Below, one piece after another: positions 24,488-35,688 of a stretch of 64,000 nucleotides of DNA. Source of the DNA: Actinomycetota bacterium (lineage in GTDB: Bacteria > Actinomycetota > Actinomycetes > S36-B12); assembly GCA_030681835.1 (NCBI GenBank), contig JAUXRN010000193.1:17851-81850 (forward strand), read 5' to 3'. The translations under genes and the position numbers were made by a program. Position 1 is the stretch's first letter. Each line of letters starts with the position of its first letter. The notes under the pieces were generated by a model. The model searched no databases and was not told the origin of the DNA. It worked only from the letters and a program-made list of their open reading frames with translations.

Positions 24488-26811
24488 CCGTGGCCGGCGA
24501 GCGCACCGAGCACGACGTCGAGCAGCACGACGGCCAGCGACTTGTCGAGCGGCTCGTTGCCGTTGCCGCACTTGGGCGACTGCACGCACGACGGGCAGCC
24601 GGCTTCGCACGTGCAATCCGCGATCGCGCTGCGCGTGGCGCGCAGCCACTCCAGCGCAACGTGGTAGCCGTGCGCACTGAAGCCGGCTCCACCGGGGTAC
24701 CCGTCGTAGACGAACACCGTGGGCTGCCCCGTGTCCTGGTGCAGCGCGGTCGAGACCCCGCCGAGGTCCCATCGATCGCACGTGGCGAACAACGGAAGCA
24801 GGCCGATCGACGCGTGCTCCGCGGCGTGGGCCGCGCCGGGGATGTCGGGCGCGGATACTCCGGCCGCGATGACGACCGCCTCCGGCACGGTCCACCACAC
24901 CGCCTCGGTGCGCAGGTCCTGCACGGGCAGGTCGAGGAGCTGCTCGCCGAGCGACTCCCCGGTGGCCCGCCTGCGCTGGAACGAGACCACCTGGGAACTC
25001 ACGTCGACCGTCCCGCTGCACAGGGCAAGCGGCCCGTGCGTGCGCACGTGCTCGGTCGCGACGATCCGGATGTCGCTGATGGAGCGGGCCACGGTGGTGT
25101 AGTCGACCTCCCGCTCGACCACGGCGGCGACGCCGTCGTCCAGGTCGAGCATGGTGACGACATGCGTCACGCCTTGATGCACGTAGACGGCTCCCTCATG
25201 CACGGTCGAAGCGGCCGCGGCGCGGTCAACAGTGCCGAGGAGCCGGCCGGTCCCGTCCTCGACCACCCGGACCGGCGGGCCGCCGGACCCGCGCAGGTCG
25301 GTGAGGTCGCTCGCTCGCTCCTGCCGCGTCCAGAACCACCCGCCGGGGCGCTGGCGGAGCAGCCCGTCGGCCACCAGTCCGTCCACGACCGCGCGCGCGG
25401 TCGGGCCGAACTGGTCCGTGAGTGCCGGCTCGGCCAGCGGTACCTCGGCCGCCGCCGCGCACAGGTGCGGGGCCAGCACATACCGATTGGTGGGGTCGAA
25501 GACGGTGGCCTCGACCTCGCGGTCGGTGATAGCGCCCGGGTGGTGGACGAGGTACGCGTCCAGGGGGTCGTCCCGCGCGACGAAGATCGCGAGCGCGGGC
25601 ACCCCGGACCGGCCCGCCCGGCCGAACTGCTGCCACAGGCTGGCCCGGGTGCCGGGCCAGCCGGCGGTGATGACGACGTCGAGGCCGCTGACATCGATGC
25701 CCATCTCCAGGGCGCTCGTCGTGGCCAGTGCCCGCAGGCTGCCATCGCGCAGCCTGCGCTCGAGGTCGCGCCGCTCCTCGGGGAGATAGCCGCCGCGGTA
25801 CGCCGACACCTGGCCGGGCAGGGCGGGGTCCACGCCGGCGAGCACGTCCTGGGCCATGAGCGCCGTCGCCTCCGCGCCGCGCCGGCTGCGGACGAACGCC
25901 AGGGCCTGGCGGCCCTCGATGACGCAGTCAGCCAGCAGATCCGCCGTCTCGGCGAGCGCGGACCTCCGCCCGCCCCCGACTCCCGACGTGCCACCCGCCG
26001 CAGGGCGCTGGAGAGGCGGCTCCCAGAAGCCCATGGTCAGGCCCGGCCGGGGCGAGCCGTCGCGGGTGACCGCGCGCACGGCGTCGCCGATGAGTCGGGC
26101 CCCGGCCTCGTCCGCGTTCGCCATCGTTGCCGAGGCGATGAACAGCGGCGGCCGACTGCCGTAGTGCTCGCACAACCGCCGCAGCCGGCGAACGACCGCC
26201 GAGACATGCGCGCCGAGCACGCCACGGTAGGCGTGCGCCTCGTCGATGACGACCAGGCGCAGGCGACGCAGGAACGGTGCCCACGAAGCATGCCCGGGCA
26301 GCATCGAATGATGCAGGAGGTCGGGGTTGGTGAGCACGTAGTTGGCGTGGTGGCGCACCCAGGCGCGCTCCTCGGGCACGGTGTCGCCGTCGTAGGTGGC
26401 GGCGCGCAGCCAGCCGATTCGCAGGCCCTCCAACGACTGCAACTGGTCGTTGGCCAGCGCCTTGGTGGGGGACAGGTAGAGGACGGTCGCGCCGCGGCCG
26501 TCGGGCGCGTGAGTGCCTGCCGCGATGGCAGCCAGGGCGGCCATGCCGAACGCCAGGCTCTTGCCGGACGCAGTGCCGGTGGCCAAGGCGACGTGCTCGC
26601 CCGCGTGCACCGCCTCGGCCGCCTCCACCTGGTGCGACCACGGGGCCACGATGCCGGCACGGGCATACGCATCTTCCGCCTCGACGGGCAGCCAGGCCGG
26701 CCACGCCTCCACGGCCGCAGGCCGGGACGGCACGTCGTGCACGTGCAGCAGGCGGTCGGCGCGCCCGTGGGCCAGGCGCGCGAGGAGGTCGCGCGCAGGT
26801 TCGGGGGCCAT
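24484..26811 (-). CDS. DEAD/DEAH-box helicase with DUF1998 zinc domain (MrfA/YprA-like)
   Basis: This 775-residue superfamily 2 helicase shows motif I 'ATGTASGKS' (residues 77-85), motif II 'VVIDEAHAYRGV', motif III 'FIASATMANADE', motif VI 'QQFGRAGRSGVPALAI' and a C-terminal DUF1998 region ending in a cysteine cluster ('DCTCEAGCPSCVQSPKCGNGN') that matches the four-cysteine metal site of MrfA. In Bacillus this helicase, with its exonuclease partner, repairs mitomycin damage; no MrfB-like gene is adjacent here. ATG 26811 gives the family length. The longer open frame reaching 27279 runs through the divergent STAS gene and is not credible. Confidence 0.9.
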   Translation of the reverse strand: MAPEPARDLLARLAHGRADRLLHVHDVPSRPAAVEAWPAWLPVEAEDAYARAGIVAPWSHQVEAAEAVHAGEHVALATGTASGKSLAFGMAALAAIAAGTHAPDGRGATVLYLSPTKALANDQLQSLEGLRIGWLRAATYDGDTVPEERAWVRHHANYVLTNPDLLHHSMLPGHASWAPFLRRLRLVVIDEAHAYRGVLGAHVSAVVRRLRRLCEHYGSRPPLFIASATMANADEAGARLIGDAVRAVTRDGSPRPGLTMGFWEPPLQRPAAGGTSGVGGGRRSALAETADLLADCVIEGRQALAFVRSRRGAEATALMAQDVLAGVDPALPGQVSAYRGGYLPEERRDLERRLRDGSLRALATTSALEMGIDVSGLDVVITAGWPGTRASLWQQFGRAGRSGVPALAIFVARDDPLDAYLVHHPGAITDREVEATVFDPTNRYVLAPHLCAAAAEVPLAEPALTDQFGPTARAVVDGLVADGLLRQRPGGWFWTRQERASDLTDLRGSGGPPVRVVEDGTGRLLGTVDRAAAASTVHEGAVYVHQGVTHVVTMLDLDDGVAAVVEREVDYTTVARSISDIRIVATEHVRTHGPLALCSGTVDVSSQVVSFQRRRATGESLGEQLLDLPVQDLRTEAVWWTVPEAVVIAAGVSAPDIPGAAHAAEHASIGLLPLFATCDRWDLGGVSTALHQDTGQPTVFVYDGYPGGAGFSAHGYHVALEWLRATRSAIADCTCEAGCPSCVQSPKCGNGNEPLDKSLAVVLLDVVLGALAGHG

Positions 26812-26859
26812 CCGCACATTGTGGGGCGGCCCGCCGACGGCCTGTGCCACAGTAGGGAC

Positions 26860-27195
26860 GTGGAGTTCACGGTGGCGACGACCCAGCTTGACGGGATCAC
26901 CGTGGTCGCCGGGGAGGGAGAGCTCGATGCGCATGCCGCGCCAGGCCTCCAGGCGGTCCTCGAGCCGCTTTCGCAGCAGAAGGGCATCGAGCTCGTCATC
27001 GACCTCAGCCGGGTGGGCTTCATCGATTCCACCGGCTTGGGGGTGCTCGTCGCGGCCCTCAAGCACGTCCGTGAGTCGTCCGGCCGGCTTGATGTCGTCG
27101 TGGTCGCGCCACGGGTCCTGAAGGTATTCAGCCTCACCGGGCTCGATGTGGTCATCCCGCTGCACGCGACCCTCGACGAGGCCCTCGCTCGCTAG
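26860..27195 (+). CDS. STAS-domain anti-sigma-factor antagonist (BldG-like)
   Basis: This 111-residue protein is a single STAS domain. Strand 'TQLDGITVVAGEGELDAHAAPGLQAVL' is followed by the phosphorylation loop 'VGFIDSTGLGVLVAALKHV', with the conserved Ser at about residue 58, and 'RVLKVFSLTGLDVVIPLHATLDEAL'. Dephosphorylated antagonists bind anti-sigma kinases and free stress sigma factors. Position between the helicase and hppA matches Streptomyces bldG as I recall it. The start is GTG 26860; CACAGT lies six bases upstream, a weak leaderless -10 box. Confidence 0.88.
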   Translation: MEFTVATTQLDGITVVAGEGELDAHAAPGLQAVLEPLSQQKGIELVIDLSRVGFIDSTGLGVLVAALKHVRESSGRLDVVVVAPRVLKVFSLTGLDVVIPLHATLDEALAR

Positions 27196-27265
27196 CAGCC
27201 CCGGCGCCGATTCCATGTACGCGCTTCCAGTGCGGGGGCCGGTTTTCGCCGGGACCTGTCGTGCG

Positions 27266-27305
27266 TAGACTCCCCCCACCGCGGCGCCCGTCTGGACGCC
27301 GCGGT
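27266..27305 (+). promoter_or_regulatory. Promoter candidate and 5' hairpin ahead of hppA
   Basis: TAGACT (27266-27271) is a good -10 hexamer, with a weak TTTTCG -35 candidate 17 bp upstream. Transcription from it would begin at about 27278, exactly where a perfect 9-bp stem starts (ACCGCGGCG at 27278-27286, CGCCGCGGT at 27297-27305, 10-nt loop). The message would then carry an 80-nt leader with a 5'-terminal hairpin, which may stabilise it. This is inferred from sequence only. Confidence 0.45.
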
Positions 27306-27359
27306 TCCATGAGGCGGCTGGTTCGACCGGCCTGAAGCGCGCCCTACTTGAGGAGTCCC

Positions 27360-29669
27360 ATGATCGAGTTGACCGGGAGCAACCTGACGATCGTCGTCGT
27401 GGTTGCCATCATCGGCCTGGCCGCCCTGGGGGTCGCGGCCCTGCTCGTCCGCGAAGTCCTCGCGGCCAGCGAGGGAACCGAGAAGATGAAGGAGATCGCA
27501 GGGGCCATCCAGGAGGGCGCCGCCGCCTACCTGAGCCGGCAGTTCAAGACCCTGTCGGTGTTCGCGGTCATCGTCTTCTTCGTCCTGTTCCTGCTGCCGG
27601 CCGACACGACCAGCGAGCGGATCGGGCGCAGCATCTTCTTCCTGATCGGCGCGGTCTTCTCCGCGACGACGGGCTACATGGGCATGTGGCTCGCCGTGCG
27701 CGGCAACGTGCGCGTGGCTGCCGCGGCCAGGGACTCCAGTGAGCAGAAGGCCATGAAGATCGCCTTCCGCACGGGCGGCGTCGCCGGCATGTTCACCGTC
27801 GGCCTGGGCCTGTTCGGCGCCGCCCTCGTCGTCTTGGTCTACCAGGGTGACGCTCCCAAGGTTCTCGAAGGCTTCGGCTTCGGTGCTGCCCTGCTCGCCA
27901 TGTTCATGCGAGTCGGCGGCGGCATCTTCACCAAGGCCGCCGACGTCGGCGCTGACCTCGTCGGCAAGGTCGAGCAGGGCATCCCCGAGGACGACCCGCG
28001 TAACGCCGCCACCATCGCCGACAACGTCGGCGACAACGTCGGCGACTGCGCGGGCATGGCGGCTGACCTCTTCGAGTCCTACGCCGTCACGCTCGTCGCG
28101 GCCCTCATCCTCGGCATCGCGGCCTTCGGCTCGCTCGGACTGGTCCTGCCGCTGGTCATCCCGGCCATCGGCGTGATCACTGCCGTCATCGGCATCTTCG
28201 CCGTGGCGCCGCGCGCCAAGGACCGCTCGGGCATGTCGGCCATCAACCGCGGATTCTTCATTTCGGCAGTCATCAGCGCGGTGCTCGTCGTCATCGCCGT
28301 CTTCGTCTGGGTGCCCGGCACCTGGGAGGAGATCGAGTCGATCGGCGGCATCGCCGCCAGCCAGACCGGCGACTCGCTCAATCCGCGCGTGTTCGTCATC
28401 GGCGCTGTCTTCATCGGCATCGTCCTGGCCGCCGTCATCCAGCAGTTGACCGCCTACTTCACCGAGACCAACCGCAAGCCGGTCGACGACGTTGCCAAGA
28501 GTTCGCTCACCGGCCCGGCGACGGTCATTCTCGCCGGCGTCTCGCTCGGCCTCGAGTCCGCGGTCTACTCGGCCCTCCTCATCGCAGTCGCCGTCTACGG
28601 TGCGTTCCTCCTCGGCGGTGGCGTCGTGCTGCTGTCGCTGTTCGCGATCGCGCTGGCCGGCACCGGCCTGCTCACCACGGTCGGCGTCATCGTGTCGATG
28701 GACACCTTCGGTCCGGTCAGCGACAACGCGCAGGGCATCGCGGAGATGTCCGGCGACGTCCAGGGGGAGGGCGCTGCGGTGCTCACCCGCCTCGACGCCG
28801 TCGGCAACTCCACCAAGGCCATCACCAAGGGCATCGCGATCGCCACGGCGGTGCTGGCGGCTACCGCCCTGTTCGGCGCCTTCCGCGACGCGATCATCGG
28901 CGCCACGGAGTCGGCGGGCCTCGACCTGGCCGCCGGCATGGGGAACATCGCGGACAGCCTGCAGTACCTCGGCATCCTTGACGTCGCCTCGCCGGCGAAC
29001 CTCGTGGGCCTGATCATCGGCGCGGCGGTGGTGTTCCTCTTCTCGGGGCTGGCCATCAATGCGGTGTCGCGGGCGGCCGGCTCGGTCATCTTCGAGGTGC
29101 GCCGGCAGTTCCGCGAGCACCCCGGGATCATGGACTACACCGAGAAGCCGGAGTACTCCAAGGTCGTCGACATCGTCACGAAGGACTCGCTGCGCGAGCT
29201 CGTCACCCCCGGCCTGCTGGCCGTGCTCACGCCCATCGCCGTCGGCTTCGGCCTCGGCGTCGGTGCCCTGGGTTCCTACCTTGCCGGCACCATCGCCACG
29301 GGCGTGCTCATGGCCGTGTTCCTGTCCAACTCCGGTGGGGCCTGGGACAACGCCAAGAAGTTCGTCGAGGACGGCCACTTCGGTGGCAAGGGCTCGCCGG
29401 CGCACGAGGCAACGGTCATCGGGGACACCGTCGGCGACCCGTTCAAGGACACCGCAGGCCCGGCCATCAACCCCCTGATCAAGGTCATGAACCTGGTCGC
29501 GCTGCTCATCGCGCCCGCCGTCGTGGCCTTGTCCATCGGGGAATCCGCGAACACCGGCCTGCGCTGGGGGATCGCCCTCGTGGCCGTGGCCATCGTCGTG
29601 GTGTCGGTCGTGATCACCAAGCGGCGCCCGATCGCGGTGGGAGACGTGCCCGCCTCAGTCGGGAGCTGA
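27360..29669 (+). CDS. hppA: Membrane-bound proton-pumping pyrophosphatase
   Basis: This 769-residue integral membrane enzyme (about 16 TM helices) couples PPi hydrolysis to H+ export. It contains the catalytic 'GGGIFTKAADVGADLVGKVE', the acidic motif 'GIPEDDPRNAATIADNVGDN' and the C-terminal 'GDTVGDPFKDTAGPAINPLIK'. The sequence 'DAVGNSTKAITKG' has Lys where K+-dependent enzymes have Ala (GNTTAA versus GNTTKA), so this should be the K+-independent subtype. ATG 27360 has GAGGAG at ideal spacing. Its 3' end overlaps the convergent tetR by 15 bp, and a perfect hairpin lies just past its stop. Confidence 0.95.
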   Translation: MIELTGSNLTIVVVVAIIGLAALGVAALLVREVLAASEGTEKMKEIAGAIQEGAAAYLSRQFKTLSVFAVIVFFVLFLLPADTTSERIGRSIFFLIGAVFSATTGYMGMWLAVRGNVRVAAAARDSSEQKAMKIAFRTGGVAGMFTVGLGLFGAALVVLVYQGDAPKVLEGFGFGAALLAMFMRVGGGIFTKAADVGADLVGKVEQGIPEDDPRNAATIADNVGDNVGDCAGMAADLFESYAVTLVAALILGIAAFGSLGLVLPLVIPAIGVITAVIGIFAVAPRAKDRSGMSAINRGFFISAVISAVLVVIAVFVWVPGTWEEIESIGGIAASQTGDSLNPRVFVIGAVFIGIVLAAVIQQLTAYFTETNRKPVDDVAKSSLTGPATVILAGVSLGLESAVYSALLIAVAVYGAFLLGGGVVLLSLFAIALAGTGLLTTVGVIVSMDTFGPVSDNAQGIAEMSGDVQGEGAAVLTRLDAVGNSTKAITKGIAIATAVLAATALFGAFRDAIIGATESAGLDLAAGMGNIADSLQYLGILDVASPANLVGLIIGAAVVFLFSGLAINAVSRAAGSVIFEVRRQFREHPGIMDYTEKPEYSKVVDIVTKDSLRELVTPGLLAVLTPIAVGFGLGVGALGSYLAGTIATGVLMAVFLSNSGGAWDNAKKFVEDGHFGGKGSPAHEATVIGDTVGDPFKDTAGPAINPLIKVMNLVALLIAPAVVALSIGESANTGLRWGIALVAVAIVVVSVVITKRRPIAVGDVPASVGS

Positions 29670-30197
29670 CCCAGCGTCATCGATGAGGGACTGGATCATC
29701 GCGCCGTAGCGCTCGATGATCCAGTCCCTCTCGGATTCCAGCAGGCCCAGGGCCCGGACACCGGCAGCGAGCCCGACGAGCATCGATGCCATGAGCTCGG
29801 CCGCGGACTCGTGCGCCGGGTCGTCGCCGAGGCGGCGCACGAGCGTGGCGACGTAGTGGTCCCGGAACTGCCTGCGGGCGTCGGCCGGCCGCGGGGAGTC
29901 GAGGACCCCCATGAGCGCCTGCAGCCACGGCTCGGCCGCCTGCCCATCGCGCCGGTCGACGAGCCGGCGGACGAGCTCGCGACCGACCCGGTCCTGCGGC
30001 CAGTCGGGGTCAAGCGGTCGCGGGTCGGGCGGCGTCGCGTCGGCGTACAGCCGCTGCTTGCTGATGCCGAGCTTCATGACCAGGGCGGGGGATACCCCGG
30101 CCTCCGCGGCGATCTGCCGGATGGTCACGCCCGGGTAGCCGCGCTGGGCGAAGAGCCGGCGGGCGGCGGCGAGGATCGCCTCGCGGGAGTCAGTCAC
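29655..30197 (-). CDS. TetR-family transcriptional regulator
   Basis: This 180-residue regulator has helix-turn-helix 'REAILAAARRLFAQRGYPGVTIRQIAAEAGVSPALVMKLGISKQRL' in residues 5-49 and a C-terminal domain with the 'LMASMLVGLAAGVRALGLLESE' helix. The start is GTG with AAGGAGG upstream. A perfect palindrome lies 20 bp upstream and should be its operator, implying autoregulation. No divergent gene sits directly next to that operator; topA starts 174 bp away on the other strand. The final 15 bases overlap the hppA coding end. Confidence 0.87.
   Translation of the reverse strand: MTDSREAILAAARRLFAQRGYPGVTIRQIAAEAGVSPALVMKLGISKQRLYADATPPDPRPLDPDWPQDRVGRELVRRLVDRRDGQAAEPWLQALMGVLDSPRPADARRQFRDHYVATLVRRLGDDPAHESAAELMASMLVGLAAGVRALGLLESERDWIIERYGAMIQSLIDDAGSAPD
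29685..29730 (+). terminator. Perfect 17-bp stem after hppA, inside the tetR coding region
   Basis: GAGGGACTGGATCATCG (29685-29701) and its exact reverse complement (29714-29730) enclose a 12-nt loop. The stem begins 16 bases after the hppA stop and lies wholly inside the 3' coding part of the convergent tetR, where it encodes the segment around DWIIERYGAMIQSLI. There is no T tract, which is common for actinobacterial terminators. Termination of hppA transcripts is inferred from position and strength. Confidence 0.6.
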
Positions 30198-30216
30198 ACT
30201 TTGCCGCCCCTCCTTG

Positions 30217-30236
30217 GGGTGAACAGGCGTTCACCC
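30217..30236. promoter_or_regulatory. TetR operator palindrome upstream of tetR
   Basis: A perfect 8-4-8 palindrome: GGGTGAAC, AGGC, GTTCACCC. The GTGAAC...GTTCAC half-sites are the classic TetR-family type. It lies 20 bp upstream of the GTG of the 29655-30197 regulator. Confidence 0.72.
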
Positions 30237-30303
30237 TGCCACAGCCCTGTGGGCTTGGGCAATCCCGGGCCTACGGCCCGCCCTCACGGGGGGTGGCCTG
30301 CAT

Positions 30304-30334
30304 TTGACACGGACCGCTGTCCTACCGTCAGACT
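30304..30334 (+). promoter_or_regulatory. topA promoter candidate
   Basis: TTGACA (30304-30309) is a perfect -35 hexamer. Candidate -10 boxes downstream are CAGACT at 30329-30334 (19-bp spacing) and TACCGT at 30323-30328 (13-bp spacing, too short). The topA GTG follows about 37 bp later with GGAAGGACG near Shine-Dalgarno distance. Confidence 0.4.
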
Positions 30335-30370
30335 CCGGCCCGACAGTCGGACAAGGACGGAAGGACGTGC

Positions 30371-33046
<2,676 letters not shown>

Positions 33047-33048
33047 CG

Positions 33049-33675
33049 ATGGACGGGCCGCGGGGGTTCTTCATCGCCTTCGAGGGCGGCGAGGGGGCGG
33101 GCAAGTCCACCCAGGAGTCCAGGCTGGCGCGTGCGCTGGCCGAGGCCGGGCACCGCGTGGTGCGCACCCGGGAGCCAGGCGGTACGCCGGCGGCCGAGGC
33201 CATCCGGCACGTCGTGCTCAGCCCGGAGTTCGACGGCCTCGACCCGCGCGCCGAGGCGCTGCTGTTCGCGGCGGCCCGCGGGGAGCACGTGGCCCGGATC
33301 GTCCGTCCGGCCCTCGAGCGTGGCGACGTCGTCGTCTGTGACCGCTACCTCGATTCCTCGGTGGCCTACCAGGGCTACGGCCGCGACCTGGGGGCTGAGC
33401 ACGTGCGCGACCTGAGCCTGTGGGCCACCCGCGGCCTGCTGCCCGACCTGACCGTCGTCCTCGACGTCGATCCGCAGGTCGGCCTGGCCCGCGTCGACGA
33501 CCCGGACCGGCTCGAGGCCGAGCCGCTTGCCTACCACCAGGCGGTGCGGGCCGCCTTCGTGGACATCGCCGCCCAGGATCCGGGCCGCTACCTGGTCCTT
33601 GACGCGAACGGGCACGTCGATGCCATCGCATCCGCCATCCTCGACCGCGTGACGACCGACCTGGCTGGGCGATGA
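33049..33675 (+). CDS. tmk: Thymidylate kinase
   Basis: This 208-residue enzyme phosphorylates dTMP to dTDP. The P-loop is 'IAFEGGEGAGKSTQ' (residues 8-21), the DR motif 'VVCDRYLDSSVAYQGYGRDLG' and the dTMP-binding 'RTREPGGTPAAEAIR'. It lies in an operon with topA upstream (two-base gap) and holB downstream (four-base overlap), the standard actinobacterial arrangement. Confidence 0.95.
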   Translation: MDGPRGFFIAFEGGEGAGKSTQESRLARALAEAGHRVVRTREPGGTPAAEAIRHVVLSPEFDGLDPRAEALLFAAARGEHVARIVRPALERGDVVVCDRYLDSSVAYQGYGRDLGAEHVRDLSLWATRGLLPDLTVVLDVDPQVGLARVDDPDRLEAEPLAYHQAVRAAFVDIAAQDPGRYLVLDANGHVDAIASAILDRVTTDLAGR

Positions 33676-34868
33676 CCCCGGTCTGGGAGCGGCTCATCGG
33701 CCAGCAGCACGTCGTCGACGACCTCTCCCGCGCCGTAGTCGATGCCGAGCACATCCGCAGGGGCGAGCCCGGGCCGGCGATGACGCACGCGTGGCTGATC
33801 ACCGGGCCGCCCGGGTCGGGCCGCTCCACCGCCGCCGGTTGCTTCGCCGCCGCGCTGGTCTGCCCCGAGGACGGTTGCGGGGTGTGCGACGCCTGCCGCA
33901 CCGCACCGCTCGGTGGGCACCCCGACGTCGAGATCGTTTCCACCGACCGGCTGTCGTACGGCGTCGACGATGCCCGCGAACTGGTCCTTCGCGCGTCGAT
34001 GGCACCGATCTCGAGCCCGTGGCACGTCATCGTCGTGGAAGACGCCGACCGGATGACCGAAAAGGCAGGTCCGGTGCTGCTCAAGGCGCTGGAGGAGCCG
34101 CCCCCGCACACCGTCTGGGTGCTGTGCGCCCCGAGCGTCGAGGACGTCCTGCCGACCATCGCCTCGCGCACCCGGCTCGTCCCGCTCATCACCCCGACGA
34201 CGGCCGACATCGCGCAGTTGCTCGTGGAGCACCACGGGGTCGACCTCGCCTTGGCCTCGTTCGCCGCGCGTGCCTCGCAGGGGCACATCGGCCGGGCCCG
34301 GGCGCTTGCCAGCGACGAGCACGTGCGCATGCGCCGGCAGGAGGTCATGCGGGTGCCGTTCGACCTGGCCGACGTGCCGTCATGCTTCGTCGCTGCGGCC
34401 AACCTCCTGGCCGCCGCGACCGACGACGCCAAGGCGATCACCGACCCGCTTGACCAGGCCGAATCCGCCGGGCTGATGGCCCAGTTCGGCGACCTCCTCG
34501 ACGCGGCCTCCAAGGCACGGGCCAAGCGGCTCACGTCGGCGGCGACCACCGAACTGGTGAAGAAGCAGAAGACCCGGCGCACGCGCGCGGTGCGCGACCA
34601 GGTCGACCGCGAGGTGGTCGACCTCATGGGCCTGTACCGCGATGTCCTGGCCATCCAATTGGAGGCGCCGGTCGGCTTGGTCAACGAGGAACTGAGGCCG
34701 CAACTGACCCAGCTCGCCGAGCGGAGCATGCCCAACGACACCGGCCGCCGGCTGCAGGCGCTCGCCCACGCCCGCCAGCAACTGGTCGCCGCCGTCGTGC
34801 CGTTGCTCGCGCTGGAGTCGCTCATGGTCGAGCTCAAGGATCCGTGGATCCGGCTGGCTTCCGCCTGA
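33672..34868 (+). CDS. holB: DNA polymerase III delta' subunit
   Basis: This 398-residue clamp-loader AAA+ protein has P-loop 'ITGPPGSGRSTAAG', with Arg in place of the catalytic Lys, normal for delta' subunits that do not hydrolyse ATP. A four-cysteine zinc module follows ('CPEDGCGVCDACRT'), then 'HVIVVEDADRMTEKAGPVLLKALEEPP' and the sensor/SRC-like 'TIASRTRLVPL'. The C-terminal collar domain is helical. It overlaps tmk by four bases, so it is co-translated. Confidence 0.92.
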   Translation: MTPVWERLIGQQHVVDDLSRAVVDAEHIRRGEPGPAMTHAWLITGPPGSGRSTAAGCFAAALVCPEDGCGVCDACRTAPLGGHPDVEIVSTDRLSYGVDDARELVLRASMAPISSPWHVIVVEDADRMTEKAGPVLLKALEEPPPHTVWVLCAPSVEDVLPTIASRTRLVPLITPTTADIAQLLVEHHGVDLALASFAARASQGHIGRARALASDEHVRMRRQEVMRVPFDLADVPSCFVAAANLLAAATDDAKAITDPLDQAESAGLMAQFGDLLDAASKARAKRLTSAATTELVKKQKTRRTRAVRDQVDREVVDLMGLYRDVLAIQLEAPVGLVNEELRPQLTQLAERSMPNDTGRRLQALAHARQQLVAAVVPLLALESLMVELKDPWIRLASA

Positions 34869-34893
34869 CCGTGCCGGGTCAAGCGGCCCTGGT

Positions 34894-35649
34894 TCAGGCG
34901 GGCCCGGCCACCCTGTCGACCAGGGCCAGCACGTGCTTCCAGGCGTCCGCGCTGGCATCGGCCCACTCGTCGAAGTGCCGGTCGAAGAACGAGTGCGGCG
35001 CCCCGTCGTAGACCACCACGGTGACGTCGGCTCCGGCGGCGCGCATGGTGTCGGCCAGATCGACCTGCGACCGGCAGGTGCTGACCTGGTCGGCGCCCGC
35101 GATGAGCATCAGCGTCGGCTTGGCTGCACGCGCGGCCGCCTCGCCCACCGCTGCCGCCTGGCCGTAGAACCCCACGCACGCGGCCAGGTCGAGCGCCGAT
35201 GCGGACTGCCGCCACGCGTTGCTCCCCCCGAAGCAGAAGCCGATGGTGATGACGGGAAGGCCGTCGCGCGTGCGAGCGCGCAGGAAGTCGATGGCCGCTG
35301 CCGAGTCCTCGTCGATCTGCGCCGGGGTGGTCTGCTCTCGGTGGGCCTGCCAGGGGAAGGCGTCGTCGCGCGTGCCGTCGAGGGCCGGGCCCGCCGTGCG
35401 CACGTAGAGGTCGATCGCCACCGCCGCCAGGCCGGACTCGGCGAGCCGCTCGGTGAAGGCCATGTAGTAGGGATGCAGGCCGCGCACGTCAGGCAGGACG
35501 ACGACGCCGGCCCGCGCCGGGCCGTCGGGAAGGCAGTAGTAGGCGGAGACGGGAGTGCCGTCGGCCGAGACCACGTCGATGCGGCCTTGCTCGGCGACCG
35601 CGCCGACGACGGGGGGTGAGGGTGGCCGGCTTTCATCGCTGTGGCACAT
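34894..35649 (-). CDS. Dienelactone hydrolase family protein
   Basis: This 251-residue alpha/beta-hydrolase has the DLH nucleophile cysteine in 'TIGFCFGGSNAW' (Cys139), aspartate in 'LIAGADQVST' and histidine in 'YDGAPHSFFDRHF'. Family members open dienelactones in aromatic degradation, but many actinobacterial ones are general carboxylesterases, and no catechol-pathway genes are nearby. The ATG is preceded six bases upstream by TAGGGT, so it is probably leaderless. It faces holB across 25 bp. Confidence 0.88.
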   Translation of the reverse strand: MCHSDESRPPSPPVVGAVAEQGRIDVVSADGTPVSAYYCLPDGPARAGVVVLPDVRGLHPYYMAFTERLAESGLAAVAIDLYVRTAGPALDGTRDDAFPWQAHREQTTPAQIDEDSAAAIDFLRARTRDGLPVITIGFCFGGSNAWRQSASALDLAACVGFYGQAAAVGEAAARAAKPTLMLIAGADQVSTCRSQVDLADTMRAAGADVTVVVYDGAPHSFFDRHFDEWADASADAWKHVLALVDRVAGPA

Positions 35650-35688
35650 GGACGCACCCTAGACATGCGTCCGGGCGCCCCCGTGGCC

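Noticed and set aside
26812..27279. N-terminal extension of the helicase
   Set aside because: It would run antisense through the complete BldG-like gene and contains no helicase sequence.
27192..29405. A 737-codon minus-strand frame opposite hppA
   Set aside because: Antisense shadow of a strongly conserved membrane protein gene; Asp/His/Gly-rich and without motifs.
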